From Paenibacillus sp. FSL R5-0517 (GTDB taxonomy: Bacteria > Bacillota > Bacilli > Paenibacillales > Paenibacillaceae): 64,000 nt of DNA. Below, piece after piece: positions 8,355-16,855 of this stretch (position 1 is its first letter; the number at the start of each line of letters is the position of its first letter). The notes beneath the pieces are model-generated. The model was not told the DNA's origin, ran no database searches, and saw nothing but the letters and a program-made list of their open reading frames with translations. The translations under genes and the position numbers were made by a program. The stretch is from contig NZ_CP150235.1 of the NCBI RefSeq assembly GCF_037974355.1, forward strand, positions 1,550,001-1,614,000, in the 5' to 3' direction.

Positions 8355-9188
8355 TCAAATCTGACTTTCCGCCAGTTGCTGACGACTATTCCATTGGGTG
8401 ACGAAACGAAGAAGAACCATACTCATGAGCAGGAGCAATGCACCGATCAAGAGTAACATCCAAGGACCGATCAGCAGCATGCCACTGGCTTGACCAGCCA
8501 CTAAGGCGATCAGGGGAAGGACAATCAATCCGCCGAGCTGATAGGCTTCCTGGAATCCGCGAACCTTGGCCGAGATCAATACGTTTAATAGAATGACCAT
8601 AAGACTGCAAGCCGGAACAACCCACACCACAAGTATGATCCAGTTCAGATTGGGAAACATCAACGTTCCAAACAAGGGGTACATCAGAATATTGGCAATG
8701 ATTCCATAGATCAGGAAAGTAACCCAGGATAATAGAAGGGAAGGGATTAGGGCAGCCAACACTTTGCCTTTGAAAAGTGTGTCCATGCTGATCGGTGTGA
8801 ATAATAAACCTTCCAGTGTCTTGCGTTCCTTCTCACCAGCGAAACTATTGGCCGTCAGAATACTGGAGGCCATCACCGGAATGATGAGAAACAAGGGCGC
8901 GAACATATACATGGCTAAATAATAAACAATACGATGATTATCTGTAGGCATGGAAGCAAGCTGAGGAATCTGTCCACCATGGGTTAATGCATCCAATGAT
9001 TCAAGCAAAAAGCTGATGTTGCCCAGAGAACGAAGTTCCATTCTGGAGGCCGCCCACAGAAGAGCAGAGGGCATGATGATTCCGATAATCAGTGGAACGA
9101 TCAACATGGGCAACCAGAGCTGAACGCTGGCTGTGACGGACCGGATATCTTTACGGATCAGTGCACGTATGGCTTGGCGATTATTCAT
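8355..9188 (-). CDS. ABC-2 type exporter permease
   Basis: A 277-residue membrane protein with six or so hydrophobic segments (first one LWLPMLIVPLIIGIIMPSAL; later VTFLIYGIIANILMYPLFGT and LLIGALLLLMSMVLL). The cytosolic loop SFAGEKERKTLEGLLFTPIS is characteristic of ABC-2 permeases of the NatB/CcmB-like type. Its ATG overlaps the end of the ATPase gene by 8 bases and is preceded by GGGAGG, so the two subunits are translated together. The cargo is unknown. Confidence 0.87.
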   Translation of the reverse strand: MNNRQAIRALIRKDIRSVTASVQLWLPMLIVPLIIGIIMPSALLWAASRMELRSLGNISFLLESLDALTHGGQIPQLASMPTDNHRIVYYLAMYMFAPLFLIIPVMASSILTANSFAGEKERKTLEGLLFTPISMDTLFKGKVLAALIPSLLLSWVTFLIYGIIANILMYPLFGTLMFPNLNWIILVVWVVPACSLMVILLNVLISAKVRGFQEAYQLGGLIVLPLIALVAGQASGMLLIGPWMLLLIGALLLLMSMVLLRFVTQWNSRQQLAESQI

Positions 9189-10086
9189 GGTGGTGTGCCT
9201 CCCTTATGGCAAAATAGATACTCTCCAGATCACTGCCCGTGATGCGGGCCTGATAGACTTGACCATGCTCCGTTAATTGCCGTAGCAGTAATGGAATATC
9301 TTCACGAGATGTAAGCTGAAATGTAGCTTGATGTGCAGAGATTATTTCAGGTGTGTAGTCAGTTGCTGTGTTCCATCCATCGGGCATGTCGGCTTCAACT
9401 TCGAGTTTCGGAGTGGACAGGTACCGGCTAACAATCTCCTTTTCCGTGCCTTCCTCAACGATGCGCCCCTTTTCCAGAAAAATATAACGATCACAGACGG
9501 CTGACAGTTGGGACAGCACGTGGGATGAGACCAGAATCGTCATCTTTTCTTCCTGATTTAATTGACGGATGATACGCAGTACCATCTGGATTCCATCCGG
9601 ATCCAGGCCATTGGTGGGCTCATCCAGAAACAGGATGGAAGGACGATGCAGGAGTACTCGTGCAAGGCCCAGGCGTTTCTTCATGCCTGTGCTATAAGTG
9701 CCGACTTTTCGATGCTGATAATCCTGCAGCTCGAACAGAGTTACAAGCTCGTCGATACGTTCTTGGGCATGCTTCAGGCCAAAAACATCTGCGAAGAAAG
9801 TCAGATTGTCACGGCCACTCATATTTTCATATAGTCCACTTTGTTCGGTAAGGGTGCCACATATGGCCAGTACTTTCTCGGCCTCACGAGCGGTGTCCAA
9901 TCCGTTAATGGTTACCTGTCCACTGGAAGCACCCAAGACCCCATTCATGATGCGGATCAGTGTGGTTTTGCCCGAACCGTTAGGGCCAATTAATCCGGTG
10001 ACACTGCCTTGTTGAACTGTGAAACTGACATCATGCAGTGCTTGATGTACCTTGAATTGCTTGGATATGTTGCGTGCTTCAATCAT
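9181..10086 (-). CDS. ABC exporter ATP-binding protein
   Basis: A 301-residue ATPase that pairs with the ABC-2 permease directly downstream. It shows Walker A GPNGSGKTT, the signature YSTGMKKRLGLA and Walker B ILFLDEPTNGLDPDG. The C-terminal extension of about 80 residues is common in NatA/CcmA-like exporters. It starts MIEARNISKQF at 10086 with GGTGAATATAG upstream. It heads a leftward unit of ATPase, permease and possibly the RpiR regulator. Confidence 0.9.
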   Translation of the reverse strand: MIEARNISKQFKVHQALHDVSFTVQQGSVTGLIGPNGSGKTTLIRIMNGVLGASSGQVTINGLDTAREAEKVLAICGTLTEQSGLYENMSGRDNLTFFADVFGLKHAQERIDELVTLFELQDYQHRKVGTYSTGMKKRLGLARVLLHRPSILFLDEPTNGLDPDGIQMVLRIIRQLNQEEKMTILVSSHVLSQLSAVCDRYIFLEKGRIVEEGTEKEIVSRYLSTPKLEVEADMPDGWNTATDYTPEIISAHQATFQLTSREDIPLLLRQLTEHGQVYQARITGSDLESIYFAIREAHHHE

Positions 10087-10414
10087 CTATATTCACCATC
10101 CGATCTGAGTTTGGAGATTATACGTACAGTAGGCTGATATCGTTCAAATGGACGACAAAAAAGATCTATTCCTGCTTCAATAGTCCCGAATGCAGGGTGC
10201 ATATTTACCCTGAAGTCTGGCTGAAATCGGGTCTCAGGTTTGTTTTCACTATGGCGTGTAACATGTATCCTTATTTTAGGGTAGAACATCCGTTTCATTG
10301 CTATTCATAATGTGGTAATGAATTGAATTACATATGAATTCGTCTAACACATCCATATGAATACATCATATGGGTACATATAGTGTTCTGGACGTAGAGG
10401 AAGGTGAGTGACTC
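10087..10414. other. Intergenic region before the HSP90-family gene
   Basis: This 328-base divergent region holds no convincing gene. It must contain the promoters for the ABC exporter (left) and the HSP90-family operon (right). The only clear structure is the dyad at 10353-10373. Confidence 0.6.
10353..10373. promoter_or_regulatory. Perfect inverted repeat upstream of the HSP90-family gene
   Basis: CCATATGA and TCATATGG flank ATACA, 41 bases before the start codon. A related ACATATGAATTC stretch lies just left. It does not resemble the CIRCE element or a CtsR site, so control by another regulator is likely. Confidence 0.4.
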
Positions 10415-12250
10415 ATGGCAGCATCCAATGAATATCGTTTTCAAGTGAACCTGAGCGGGATGATTCAGATTTTATCCAACCATCTATATAGTAGTCCCAA
10501 GGTGTTCTTGCGTGAACTCATGCAAAATGCAACAGATGCGATCACGGCACGCAAGGAAGTGGAGCCGGGATATCAGGGCGAAGCAAGGATTGAGCTGACA
10601 GGAACCGGTGATCAATTGACGATGATGGTGGAGGACAACGGAGTTGGCCTGACCGAAGCGGATATCCACGAGTTTCTGGCGATGATTGGACAATCCTCGA
10701 AGCGGGGGCAGCAGGCACTGCTGGATGGCGAGACATCGTTTATTGGACGTTTCGGTATTGGTCTGCTCAGCTGTTTCATGGTAAGTCATGAGATCGTTAT
10801 GCTGACTCAATCGATTAAGGGTGGTCCCTCGATGGAGTGGAGAGGTAAGCCGGATGGTACATATACGATTAGACAATTGGACACACAGTTGTCTCCCGGA
10901 ACGAAAGTATATCTGCGTTGTACACCGGATGCAGCACATTATTTTGAAGCGGAGTATGTGAAAGAAGCTTTATTTTACTACGGCGCTCTGCTTCCTTATC
11001 CAGTCACGTTGATACATGATGGGGTGCAGTCTGTTGTCAATCAGGATTCTCCGATCTGGCTAACACGCCCAGAGCTTGCCCGTTCTTGCCGAGCGGAAGT
11101 GCTTGCTTTTGGTGAACGTCTGCTTGGGGAGAAGTTCCAGGATTTCATCACGCTGACAACGGCTACGGGCCGTACGGGAGGCATTGCGTATGTGCTACCA
11201 CATGCAGTGAATCTGAATGCCAAGCGTTCTCACCGAGTGTACCTGAAGCGAATGCTGATCTCGGAGAAAGCCGAGAACATTTTGCCGGAGTGGGCGTTCT
11301 TCGTGAAATGTCTGATCTGGACCGATGAGCTTCAACCGACGGCGTCAAGAGAACATTTCTATGAAAATGAAAAACTGGAAGAAGTGCGCTCCGAGCTTGG
11401 AGACGCTCTGCGTACGGGGCTGGCTGACATGGCTGAGAATCAGACCGAACGCTTGCAGAAGCTGATTCGCCTGCATGCCCTTTCGATGAAAGCATTGGCC
11501 GTTCAGGATCAGGCGTTCTACGCGATGATTCATCGCTGGCTGCCTTTTGAGACGACGAGAGGACACCGGGAACTGGGTGAACTGATTGATGAAGGGGATA
11601 CGCTGTATTATACCGGCTCCATTGATGAATATCGTCAGATACACCATGTGGCTTCAGCACAGTCCATGCTGGTCGTCAACGCAGGTTATATCTACGATAA
11701 AGAACTGATGGCGATGCTACCTGTCATACTGAACCATGTACAGACCGAGCGAATTGAGCCAGATGAAGTATCGATGACATTCACGGATGTTGCACCGGCT
11801 GAACGTAACCAGTACTATGATGCGCTACGGTTGGCAGATTCGGCATTACAACGTTTCCGCTGCCGGGCTGAAGTGAAAGGTTTCAAGCCATCGGATCTGC
11901 CGGTGTTGTTTACCCTTTCGCAGGAATCATCCACGCTGCGTGCGTTGGAAAAAGCAAGCGAAGAGAGCACTGACTTATTCTCCTCTGTTCTCGGTTCGTT
12001 GTCGGCAGGCATTAATTCGGCAGGGTACTCGACGTTGTATCTGAATGTAAACAATCCCATCATTAAACGGGTGCTGACTTCACCGGATAATCAGATGACA
12101 CCGATTGCTATAGAAATGTTGTATGTCAACGCACTGATGATGGGCCATTACGCCATGAACAAGCAGGAACTTGAAGTATTGAACCAGGGAATTGTACGGT
12201 TTATTGATTGGGGTTTACGCGCAAATATGAATCATGAGGGAGATGCCTGA
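10415..12250 (+). CDS. HSP90-family ATPase (HtpG-like)
   Basis: A 611-residue protein of the HSP90 family, close in length to bacterial HtpG (about 625). The GHKL ATPase motifs are present: FLRELMQNATDA (residues about 32-43, with the catalytic Glu and metal-binding Asn), VEDNGVGLT and GRFGIGLLSCFMV. The middle domain carries TASREHFYENE, matching the HtpG stretch that contains the catalytic-loop Arg. It differs clearly from standard HtpG in the C-terminal third. An AGGAAGGTGAG ribosome site precedes ATG 10415. Its stop overlaps the next start (TGATG), so it is made together with the helical protein downstream. It may be a paralogue of the main HtpG rather than HtpG itself. Confidence 0.85.
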   Translation: MAASNEYRFQVNLSGMIQILSNHLYSSPKVFLRELMQNATDAITARKEVEPGYQGEARIELTGTGDQLTMMVEDNGVGLTEADIHEFLAMIGQSSKRGQQALLDGETSFIGRFGIGLLSCFMVSHEIVMLTQSIKGGPSMEWRGKPDGTYTIRQLDTQLSPGTKVYLRCTPDAAHYFEAEYVKEALFYYGALLPYPVTLIHDGVQSVVNQDSPIWLTRPELARSCRAEVLAFGERLLGEKFQDFITLTTATGRTGGIAYVLPHAVNLNAKRSHRVYLKRMLISEKAENILPEWAFFVKCLIWTDELQPTASREHFYENEKLEEVRSELGDALRTGLADMAENQTERLQKLIRLHALSMKALAVQDQAFYAMIHRWLPFETTRGHRELGELIDEGDTLYYTGSIDEYRQIHHVASAQSMLVVNAGYIYDKELMAMLPVILNHVQTERIEPDEVSMTFTDVAPAERNQYYDALRLADSALQRFRCRAEVKGFKPSDLPVLFTLSQESSTLRALEKASEESTDLFSSVLGSLSAGINSAGYSTLYLNVNNPIIKRVLTSPDNQMTPIAIEMLYVNALMMGHYAMNKQELEVLNQGIVRFIDWGLRANMNHEGDA

Positions 12251-13305
12251 TGAAGACAGAGATGGATTTTGAAGATTTGATGGAAGAGGCCTATCAACTG
12301 CCTAGTGGTCCTGCGAAGCTCGGTTTTTTGGAGGAAGCAGCGCGGGTAGCCGATGTCAATGGTATGGTTGAGGAGGCGTACGAAGCACGCTCCGAGATTG
12401 TGGATGTAGCCACCTTCTGTGGATATCCGATGAAAGCTTTGATCGCTTTTTCCTGGCAACTGGGCAAGTTCGATCAGCAACCAGAGCTGTATGATGAAGA
12501 GACGTTATTGTGGTCATATAAATGGATTCTCGGTAAAATGCCCGATTTCCCTGAAATCTCACGCGAGAAGATTATGGAGCTGTTGGAGGACTTCGGAGCA
12601 CGGTTCAAGTCTTATGGTTACAGTGAGCGTTCTTACTGGTACTATCGTTTCCGCATCTTTATGGATTTTGGAGAGCTGGAGGAATCAGGGCGCAGTTATG
12701 ACAAGTTCAGAACATTGGACCGCGACTTCATGAGTGACTGTGAGGCATGTGAGCAGGATGAGATTATGCGTTATTTTATGTTAAAAGGAGACGACGAGAA
12801 GGTGCTGGAATTGGCCAAGCCTATTCTCAAAGGACGCATGAGCTGTGCGGAGATTCCGCATCTAACGTTGTCGGAAATTCTGATGCCGCTATATCGTCTG
12901 GGGCGGACGGAGGAAGCCGATAAATATCAGGTCAAGGGATACCGCTTGATCAAAGGTGAGAACGATTTTGTGCAGAGTTTTTCCGAGCAGATGGAGTATC
13001 TCACACTTACGAATCCGGCCAAAGGCATTGATGTCCTCGAAGAAACACTGGTACTCGCAGCCGATCATGAAGATGCATATGCCAAAATGTTGTATTATGC
13101 GAAGGCAGCCCCGTTATTGCGGCGTTGGGCTGAAGAAAAAGAGTCGGATGGGTATCGCCTGCGCTTGCCAGCATCCTTCCCGTATGAAGGCGATCCCGGC
13201 GACTTGCTCAAGTTGGCTGATTACTTTGCGGAGCATGCTCAGACCGTTGCAGCCAAGTTTGATCAGCGTAACGGAAACACACATGTATCCTCGTTGATCG
13301 CATAG
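12250..13305 (+). CDS. All-helical TPR-like protein coupled to the HSP90-family gene
   Basis: A 351-residue soluble protein that I do not recognise by name. It appears to consist of helix pairs of about 34-40 residues with TPR-like spacing (for example AKLGFLEEAARVADVNGMVE, SGRSYDKFRTLDRDF, MPLYRLGRTEEADKYQVKGY and NPAKGIDVLEETLVLAADHE). No signal peptide or membrane segment is seen. The start ATG shares its A with the TGA stop of the HSP90-family gene, a one-base overlap that means translational coupling. A role as partner or co-chaperone is inferred from this context only. Confidence 0.75.
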   Translation: MKTEMDFEDLMEEAYQLPSGPAKLGFLEEAARVADVNGMVEEAYEARSEIVDVATFCGYPMKALIAFSWQLGKFDQQPELYDEETLLWSYKWILGKMPDFPEISREKIMELLEDFGARFKSYGYSERSYWYYRFRIFMDFGELEESGRSYDKFRTLDRDFMSDCEACEQDEIMRYFMLKGDDEKVLELAKPILKGRMSCAEIPHLTLSEILMPLYRLGRTEEADKYQVKGYRLIKGENDFVQSFSEQMEYLTLTNPAKGIDVLEETLVLAADHEDAYAKMLYYAKAAPLLRRWAEEKESDGYRLRLPASFPYEGDPGDLLKLADYFAEHAQTVAAKFDQRNGNTHVSSLIA

Positions 13306-13368
13306 AGACGGTTATTACTCCGTAACATATAATAAATTTACTAGTAGCGATAACGTAAGAAAAGTAAC

Positions 13369-13421
13369 GAAACAGGCTTGTTCAAGAAGGTTTATATCCT
13401 TCTGAACAAGCCTGTTTTTCT
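13369..13421. terminator. Intrinsic terminator, probably bidirectional
   Basis: AACAGGCTTGTTCA pairs with TGAACAAGCCTGTT with inner AGAAGG/CCTTCT pairing, followed by TTTTTCTC. It separates the HSP90/TPR operon from the convergent serine hydrolase gene. Confidence 0.85.
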
Positions 13422-13467
13422 CATTTATAAGCATGATAAATCTTATCAATATGAAGATACTTTGTTT

Positions 13468-15660
13468 TTATTGTGCCGATACTTCAGAAGGGACCGTCGT
13501 TGGTGAAGGAACCGTTGCAATTTCAGGCTCTGCTCCTTCAGCAGGTTCGGCTTGCGGCTGCTGAGCAGCCATCAACTCAGCGACGATGCGATCTGTCGGC
13601 TGTGTGATTAAAGCATACATGATAGCAGCCTCTTCTTGACGAATCAGAGGTTTGCGAGAAAGAAGATCAATGGAACCATCCTCCATCACCTTCGCCTCAG
13701 GTCCATGGATACCAAGCTTCGCCATCATCTTAACAGCAGGTACAGCCCATGGATCTGTGTGCCCCGCAAGTTTCACATCATTGAAAAGTTCGCTAGGATA
13801 TTGCAATTGCATAATTCTCCACATCATGACCATGGCTTCCTGTCGGATAATCACTTGATCCGGCTTAAACTGCTGTTCGTTCGTGCCCGTAATCATACCC
13901 AATTCATATCCAAGTTGAATATATCCGGCTGCTGCATGGTTTGCCCAGTCGGTGCCTGCAGGTGGCGTTGTTTTGCTGGGCTTCAATCCACTGAGTTTAA
14001 GCGTATTTTCAATGAATTCAGCTCGTGTCACAGCTGTCTTCGGTTGGAAAGACTTGTTGGCATCATTCTCATAATATCCAAGAGATTGTATGGCATAGAT
14101 TGCTTCAGCGTAGGGACTATTCTCACGAACATCCCGGAAGCCCGCAGGTTTTTGTCCTTTTTTCTCATAACCCATAGGGTTAAGGTAAGGTTCTTTCAGA
14201 TAGGTGGTGCCATCTGCATTTTCTTTGAATGCTGTGAATTGACCGGTCAATTCGTCTTTGAAAAGATTATCTTCCACTTGAATCAGATTGCGTTGGCCCA
14301 GGAATACATCGTTAATGCTCAGATGTCCTGGCTTATCGTCGCCACCTTTCAGAGAACTTACAATCGTGCTAAGTCGAAGGTCTGCGTACAATCCGGTAAA
14401 GCGTTGCAGCTCAGCTGCGGATTGCGGCGTGTAATCCTTGAACTGCACTGGCTCTGCATATTGCGGGAAGAAATTCTGGATGAATGCCGGGTAGAACAGA
14501 TTACGAAGTGCTCCATTTTGATTATAGGTCAGGAAGACGCCTGTGTTTTGCTCAGGAATAAAAAATAGATAAGAGCTGAATCCTGTCAGGTCGCCTGCTT
14601 TGGTAATCACGCTGGAACTGCTTCCTGCCCCGGGAAGCTGAAACGGTGCTTCGAACCCGTAAGTGGTATCGGGCAGTAATGGATGAATGGAGGAACGGTA
14701 CTGTTCCATGCTTTTCACTGTAGATTCCTTGAGAATACGTGTGTTGTCCTTCACGCCATCATTCAGGAACGCAATCATGAACTTCCCGATGTCCTCAGCG
14801 GTAGACAGCATGCCACCTTGAGGCATTGGTGATGGAGAGAGGGTATACAGATCAAGCGGGTTGTGTGCCGCATCATAGCCTACAGCAAGTTGCTTTTGGA
14901 ACTTTTCGTCCAGTATGAAACTGCTGTTATTCATTCCTAGTGGTTTGAAGATATGCTGCTGCATATAGGATTCAAAGGGCTCTCCGCTAACATTCTCCAC
15001 AATCATGCCGAGCAGCAAAAACGAGAAATTATCGTACATGTAGGCGCTGCCAGGCTCTCGAACGACGGGAGGCATGTGTTGCTGAGCGTAATCCTCCATC
15101 GTTATGTATTTGTCAAAATCAGTATGGATGTCTTCCTGCTGCGGATCACGGATCTCGAATCCGGTCGTGTGTGTGAGCAGGTTATCCACAGTTACAGGTT
15201 TGTCAAAAGGATTATCGAATTCGAGCCCTTTCACATAGGTTTGAAAATTAGCTTGCAGGTCAACTTTGCCTTGCTCCGCCAGCTGCATCACGGCTGCTGC
15301 CGTGAATGTTTTGGAGACAGAGGCTACACGGAAGGCCGTATTTTTCGGATCGATAGGCGTTTTGTTCTCTTGATCAGCATAGCCGTATCCTTTTTCCGCC
15401 AGCACTTTACCATCCTTCACAACAACAACGGAGGCTCCAACATAATGAGCTTTTGCCTCAGCGGAATCAAAGAATGAGTCGAGAAATGCTGTAGCTGATT
15501 CGCCTGTCAGCGTTTTCGTTTTCCCCTGTTCAGTAGCTACTGGAGTCGCGGTCTCCGCCTGAACTGCGGGTACCCATAGACTAAGAGACAGAACAACAGC
15601 CATGAAAGCTCCGATTAGGGAGGTAAACCTGACGCGGGTCTTTCGTTTGGATAGATGCAT
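13468..15660 (-). CDS. Secreted class C beta-lactamase-like serine hydrolase with C-terminal SLH domains
   Basis: A 730-residue surface protein. It has a signal peptide (basic MHLSKRKTRVRF, hydrophobic AFMAVVLSLSLWVP, cleavage near VQA). Residues about 55-390 form a serine hydrolase of the AmpC/PBP4*/EstB fold: the S-x-x-K motif is in RVASVSKTFTA, the Y-x-N motif is YDNF, and a T-K-A-G stretch (ITKAGDLTGF) serves as the KTG-like box. After a linker domain, three SLH repeats follow from about residue 510 (AIQSLGYYENDANKSFQP; AAGYIQLGYELGMITG; VPAVKMMAKLGIHG), which anchor proteins to secondary cell-wall polymers. An AAGGAGTG site precedes the ATG. The likely role is peptidoglycan or ester hydrolysis at the surface; true beta-lactamase activity is doubtful. 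Confidence 0.87.
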   Translation of the reverse strand: MHLSKRKTRVRFTSLIGAFMAVVLSLSLWVPAVQAETATPVATEQGKTKTLTGESATAFLDSFFDSAEAKAHYVGASVVVVKDGKVLAEKGYGYADQENKTPIDPKNTAFRVASVSKTFTAAAVMQLAEQGKVDLQANFQTYVKGLEFDNPFDKPVTVDNLLTHTTGFEIRDPQQEDIHTDFDKYITMEDYAQQHMPPVVREPGSAYMYDNFSFLLLGMIVENVSGEPFESYMQQHIFKPLGMNNSSFILDEKFQKQLAVGYDAAHNPLDLYTLSPSPMPQGGMLSTAEDIGKFMIAFLNDGVKDNTRILKESTVKSMEQYRSSIHPLLPDTTYGFEAPFQLPGAGSSSSVITKAGDLTGFSSYLFFIPEQNTGVFLTYNQNGALRNLFYPAFIQNFFPQYAEPVQFKDYTPQSAAELQRFTGLYADLRLSTIVSSLKGGDDKPGHLSINDVFLGQRNLIQVEDNLFKDELTGQFTAFKENADGTTYLKEPYLNPMGYEKKGQKPAGFRDVRENSPYAEAIYAIQSLGYYENDANKSFQPKTAVTRAEFIENTLKLSGLKPSKTTPPAGTDWANHAAAGYIQLGYELGMITGTNEQQFKPDQVIIRQEAMVMMWRIMQLQYPSELFNDVKLAGHTDPWAVPAVKMMAKLGIHGPEAKVMEDGSIDLLSRKPLIRQEEAAIMYALITQPTDRIVAELMAAQQPQAEPAEGAEPEIATVPSPTTVPSEVSAQ

Positions 15661-15711
15661 GCAAACACTCCTTTTATGAAAATATTTACAAAATAGTTAC
15701 TTATCCATGTA

Positions 15712-16482
15712 TTACTGATTACTCGCACGATAGGTTTCACGATAATAGATTCCAATGTTGACAATCCAGATGACGGAGAGCATTACAATTGGGAATGGAG
15801 CAAAGCTAAAGAGGGCTGAATATAACACCATGGAGACCATGCCGATCCCAAGCAAAATGTTCATCATCAGAAAAGAACGATAGGCTGCACGGTATACGAT
15901 CCATTTCTCACCTTCATCCAGTTTCTCGAAATGATCCTTCTTCATGTTGCGTGAATTCAGATCCAGTGCGCGATCAGGGAAATAGCGATTGTATCGCTTC
16001 ACAGTCAGTGTTTGCAGTATAACGACGATGATAATAGAGATACACGCAGCAAAGAGATTCATGAGGTTAAACAGTTCGGGAAAATTCGGCATGTTTCTGT
16101 TGGAAGCGTTTAAGGACAGAGCAAGTGCGATCCAGGTAAACGCAACAATAACGCTCAATCCGCTGAGAATCATCGCTTTTCCGAGGGAACGCTCAGCGGG
16201 AGAGATGAGTGAGTCAGAATCTCCATACACCTCATCTTCCGTTGGAGGCACAGATGGCGTACGAACAAGACTGAGCGTGTTCCACAACATCATAACCACC
16301 ACTGAAGCAGCCAGTAATGCAAATAAAAGATCATAGTCATAGTAAACGGACAACGTCCAATTCAAATTAGATGGAATTTTGTTGATTCCGCTGGCTCCGA
16401 GAAAACCGACTACAGCACCACCTGCCGCATACAACGGAAGACGCATCTTGTTCTTTTTGGACGGGGAAGTTGTTCTGTTCAT
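15712..16482 (-). CDS. DUF3169-like membrane protein
   Basis: A 256-residue integral membrane protein of unknown function with about six hydrophobic segments (LPLYAAGGAVVGFLGASGI, LFALLAASVVVMML, AMILSGLSVIVAFTWIALAL, LFAACISIIIVVILQTL and two at the C-terminus). Start ATG 16482 has AAAGGTGGAG 6 bases upstream; a GTG at 16494 lies inside that site. It begins right after the stop of the small XRE regulator gene. This XRE plus DUF3169 pairing is common in Bacillota, with the regulator presumed to control the pair. Confidence 0.72.
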   Translation of the reverse strand: MNRTTSPSKKNKMRLPLYAAGGAVVGFLGASGINKIPSNLNWTLSVYYDYDLLFALLAASVVVMMLWNTLSLVRTPSVPPTEDEVYGDSDSLISPAERSLGKAMILSGLSVIVAFTWIALALSLNASNRNMPNFPELFNLMNLFAACISIIIVVILQTLTVKRYNRYFPDRALDLNSRNMKKDHFEKLDEGEKWIVYRAAYRSFLMMNILLGIGMVSMVLYSALFSFAPFPIVMLSVIWIVNIGIYYRETYRASNQ

Positions 16483-16483
16483 C

Positions 16484-16693
16484 TTAATCTCCACCTTTCA
16501 ATTCAAAGATTTTTTCAACAGGTTCACGAAAGACATGGGCTATTTTTAATGCCAGGACGACCGATGGGGAGTAATCTCCGCGTTCAATCAGGGCGATGGT
16601 TTGACGGGATGCGCCGATGAGTTTGGCTAATTCCGCTTGGGACAACCGGTCTCTGGCCCGTAACTCCCTAACATGATTGTGCAATTCTTCCAC
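16484..16693 (-). CDS. Small XRE-family HTH regulator
   Basis: A 69-residue regulator consisting of one helix-turn-helix (RDRLSQAELAKLIGASRQTIALIERGDYSPS), of the small YvaO/Cro type. It starts at GTG 16693 with GGAGGTGAG just upstream. A promoter-like pair (TTTACA, 17 bases, TACATT on the minus strand) overlaps the short dyad TTTAC/GTAAA at 16728-16742, suggesting autoregulation. It is coupled to the membrane protein gene that follows. Confidence 0.85.
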   Translation of the reverse strand: MEELHNHVRELRARDRLSQAELAKLIGASRQTIALIERGDYSPSVVLALKIAHVFREPVEKIFELKGGD

Positions 16694-16798
16694 TTGCTCA
16701 CCTCCATGAATGAAATGTACATGATATTTTACTAAATGTAAACTATAATATACAAAATGTTAATAATAATTTACTTGTATGCGTTGAGTTTGGACATG

Positions 16799-16826
16799 AA
16801 AAAGAGAGCCTGCCATGGCTCTCTTA
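16799..16826 (-). terminator. Intrinsic terminator of the MFS gene
   Basis: On the minus strand CTAAGAGAGCC, a short loop and GGCTCTCTTTTT follow the MFS transporter gene. Confidence 0.75.
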
Positions 16827-16855
16827 GTGATTATGTTGTTGCCGAAAAAGTAATA

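Noticed and set aside
13636..14568. 310-codon open frame antisense to the SLH serine hydrolase gene
   Set aside because: The minus strand frame has full domain matches and a signal peptide; the antisense frame has no recognisable domain or ribosome site.
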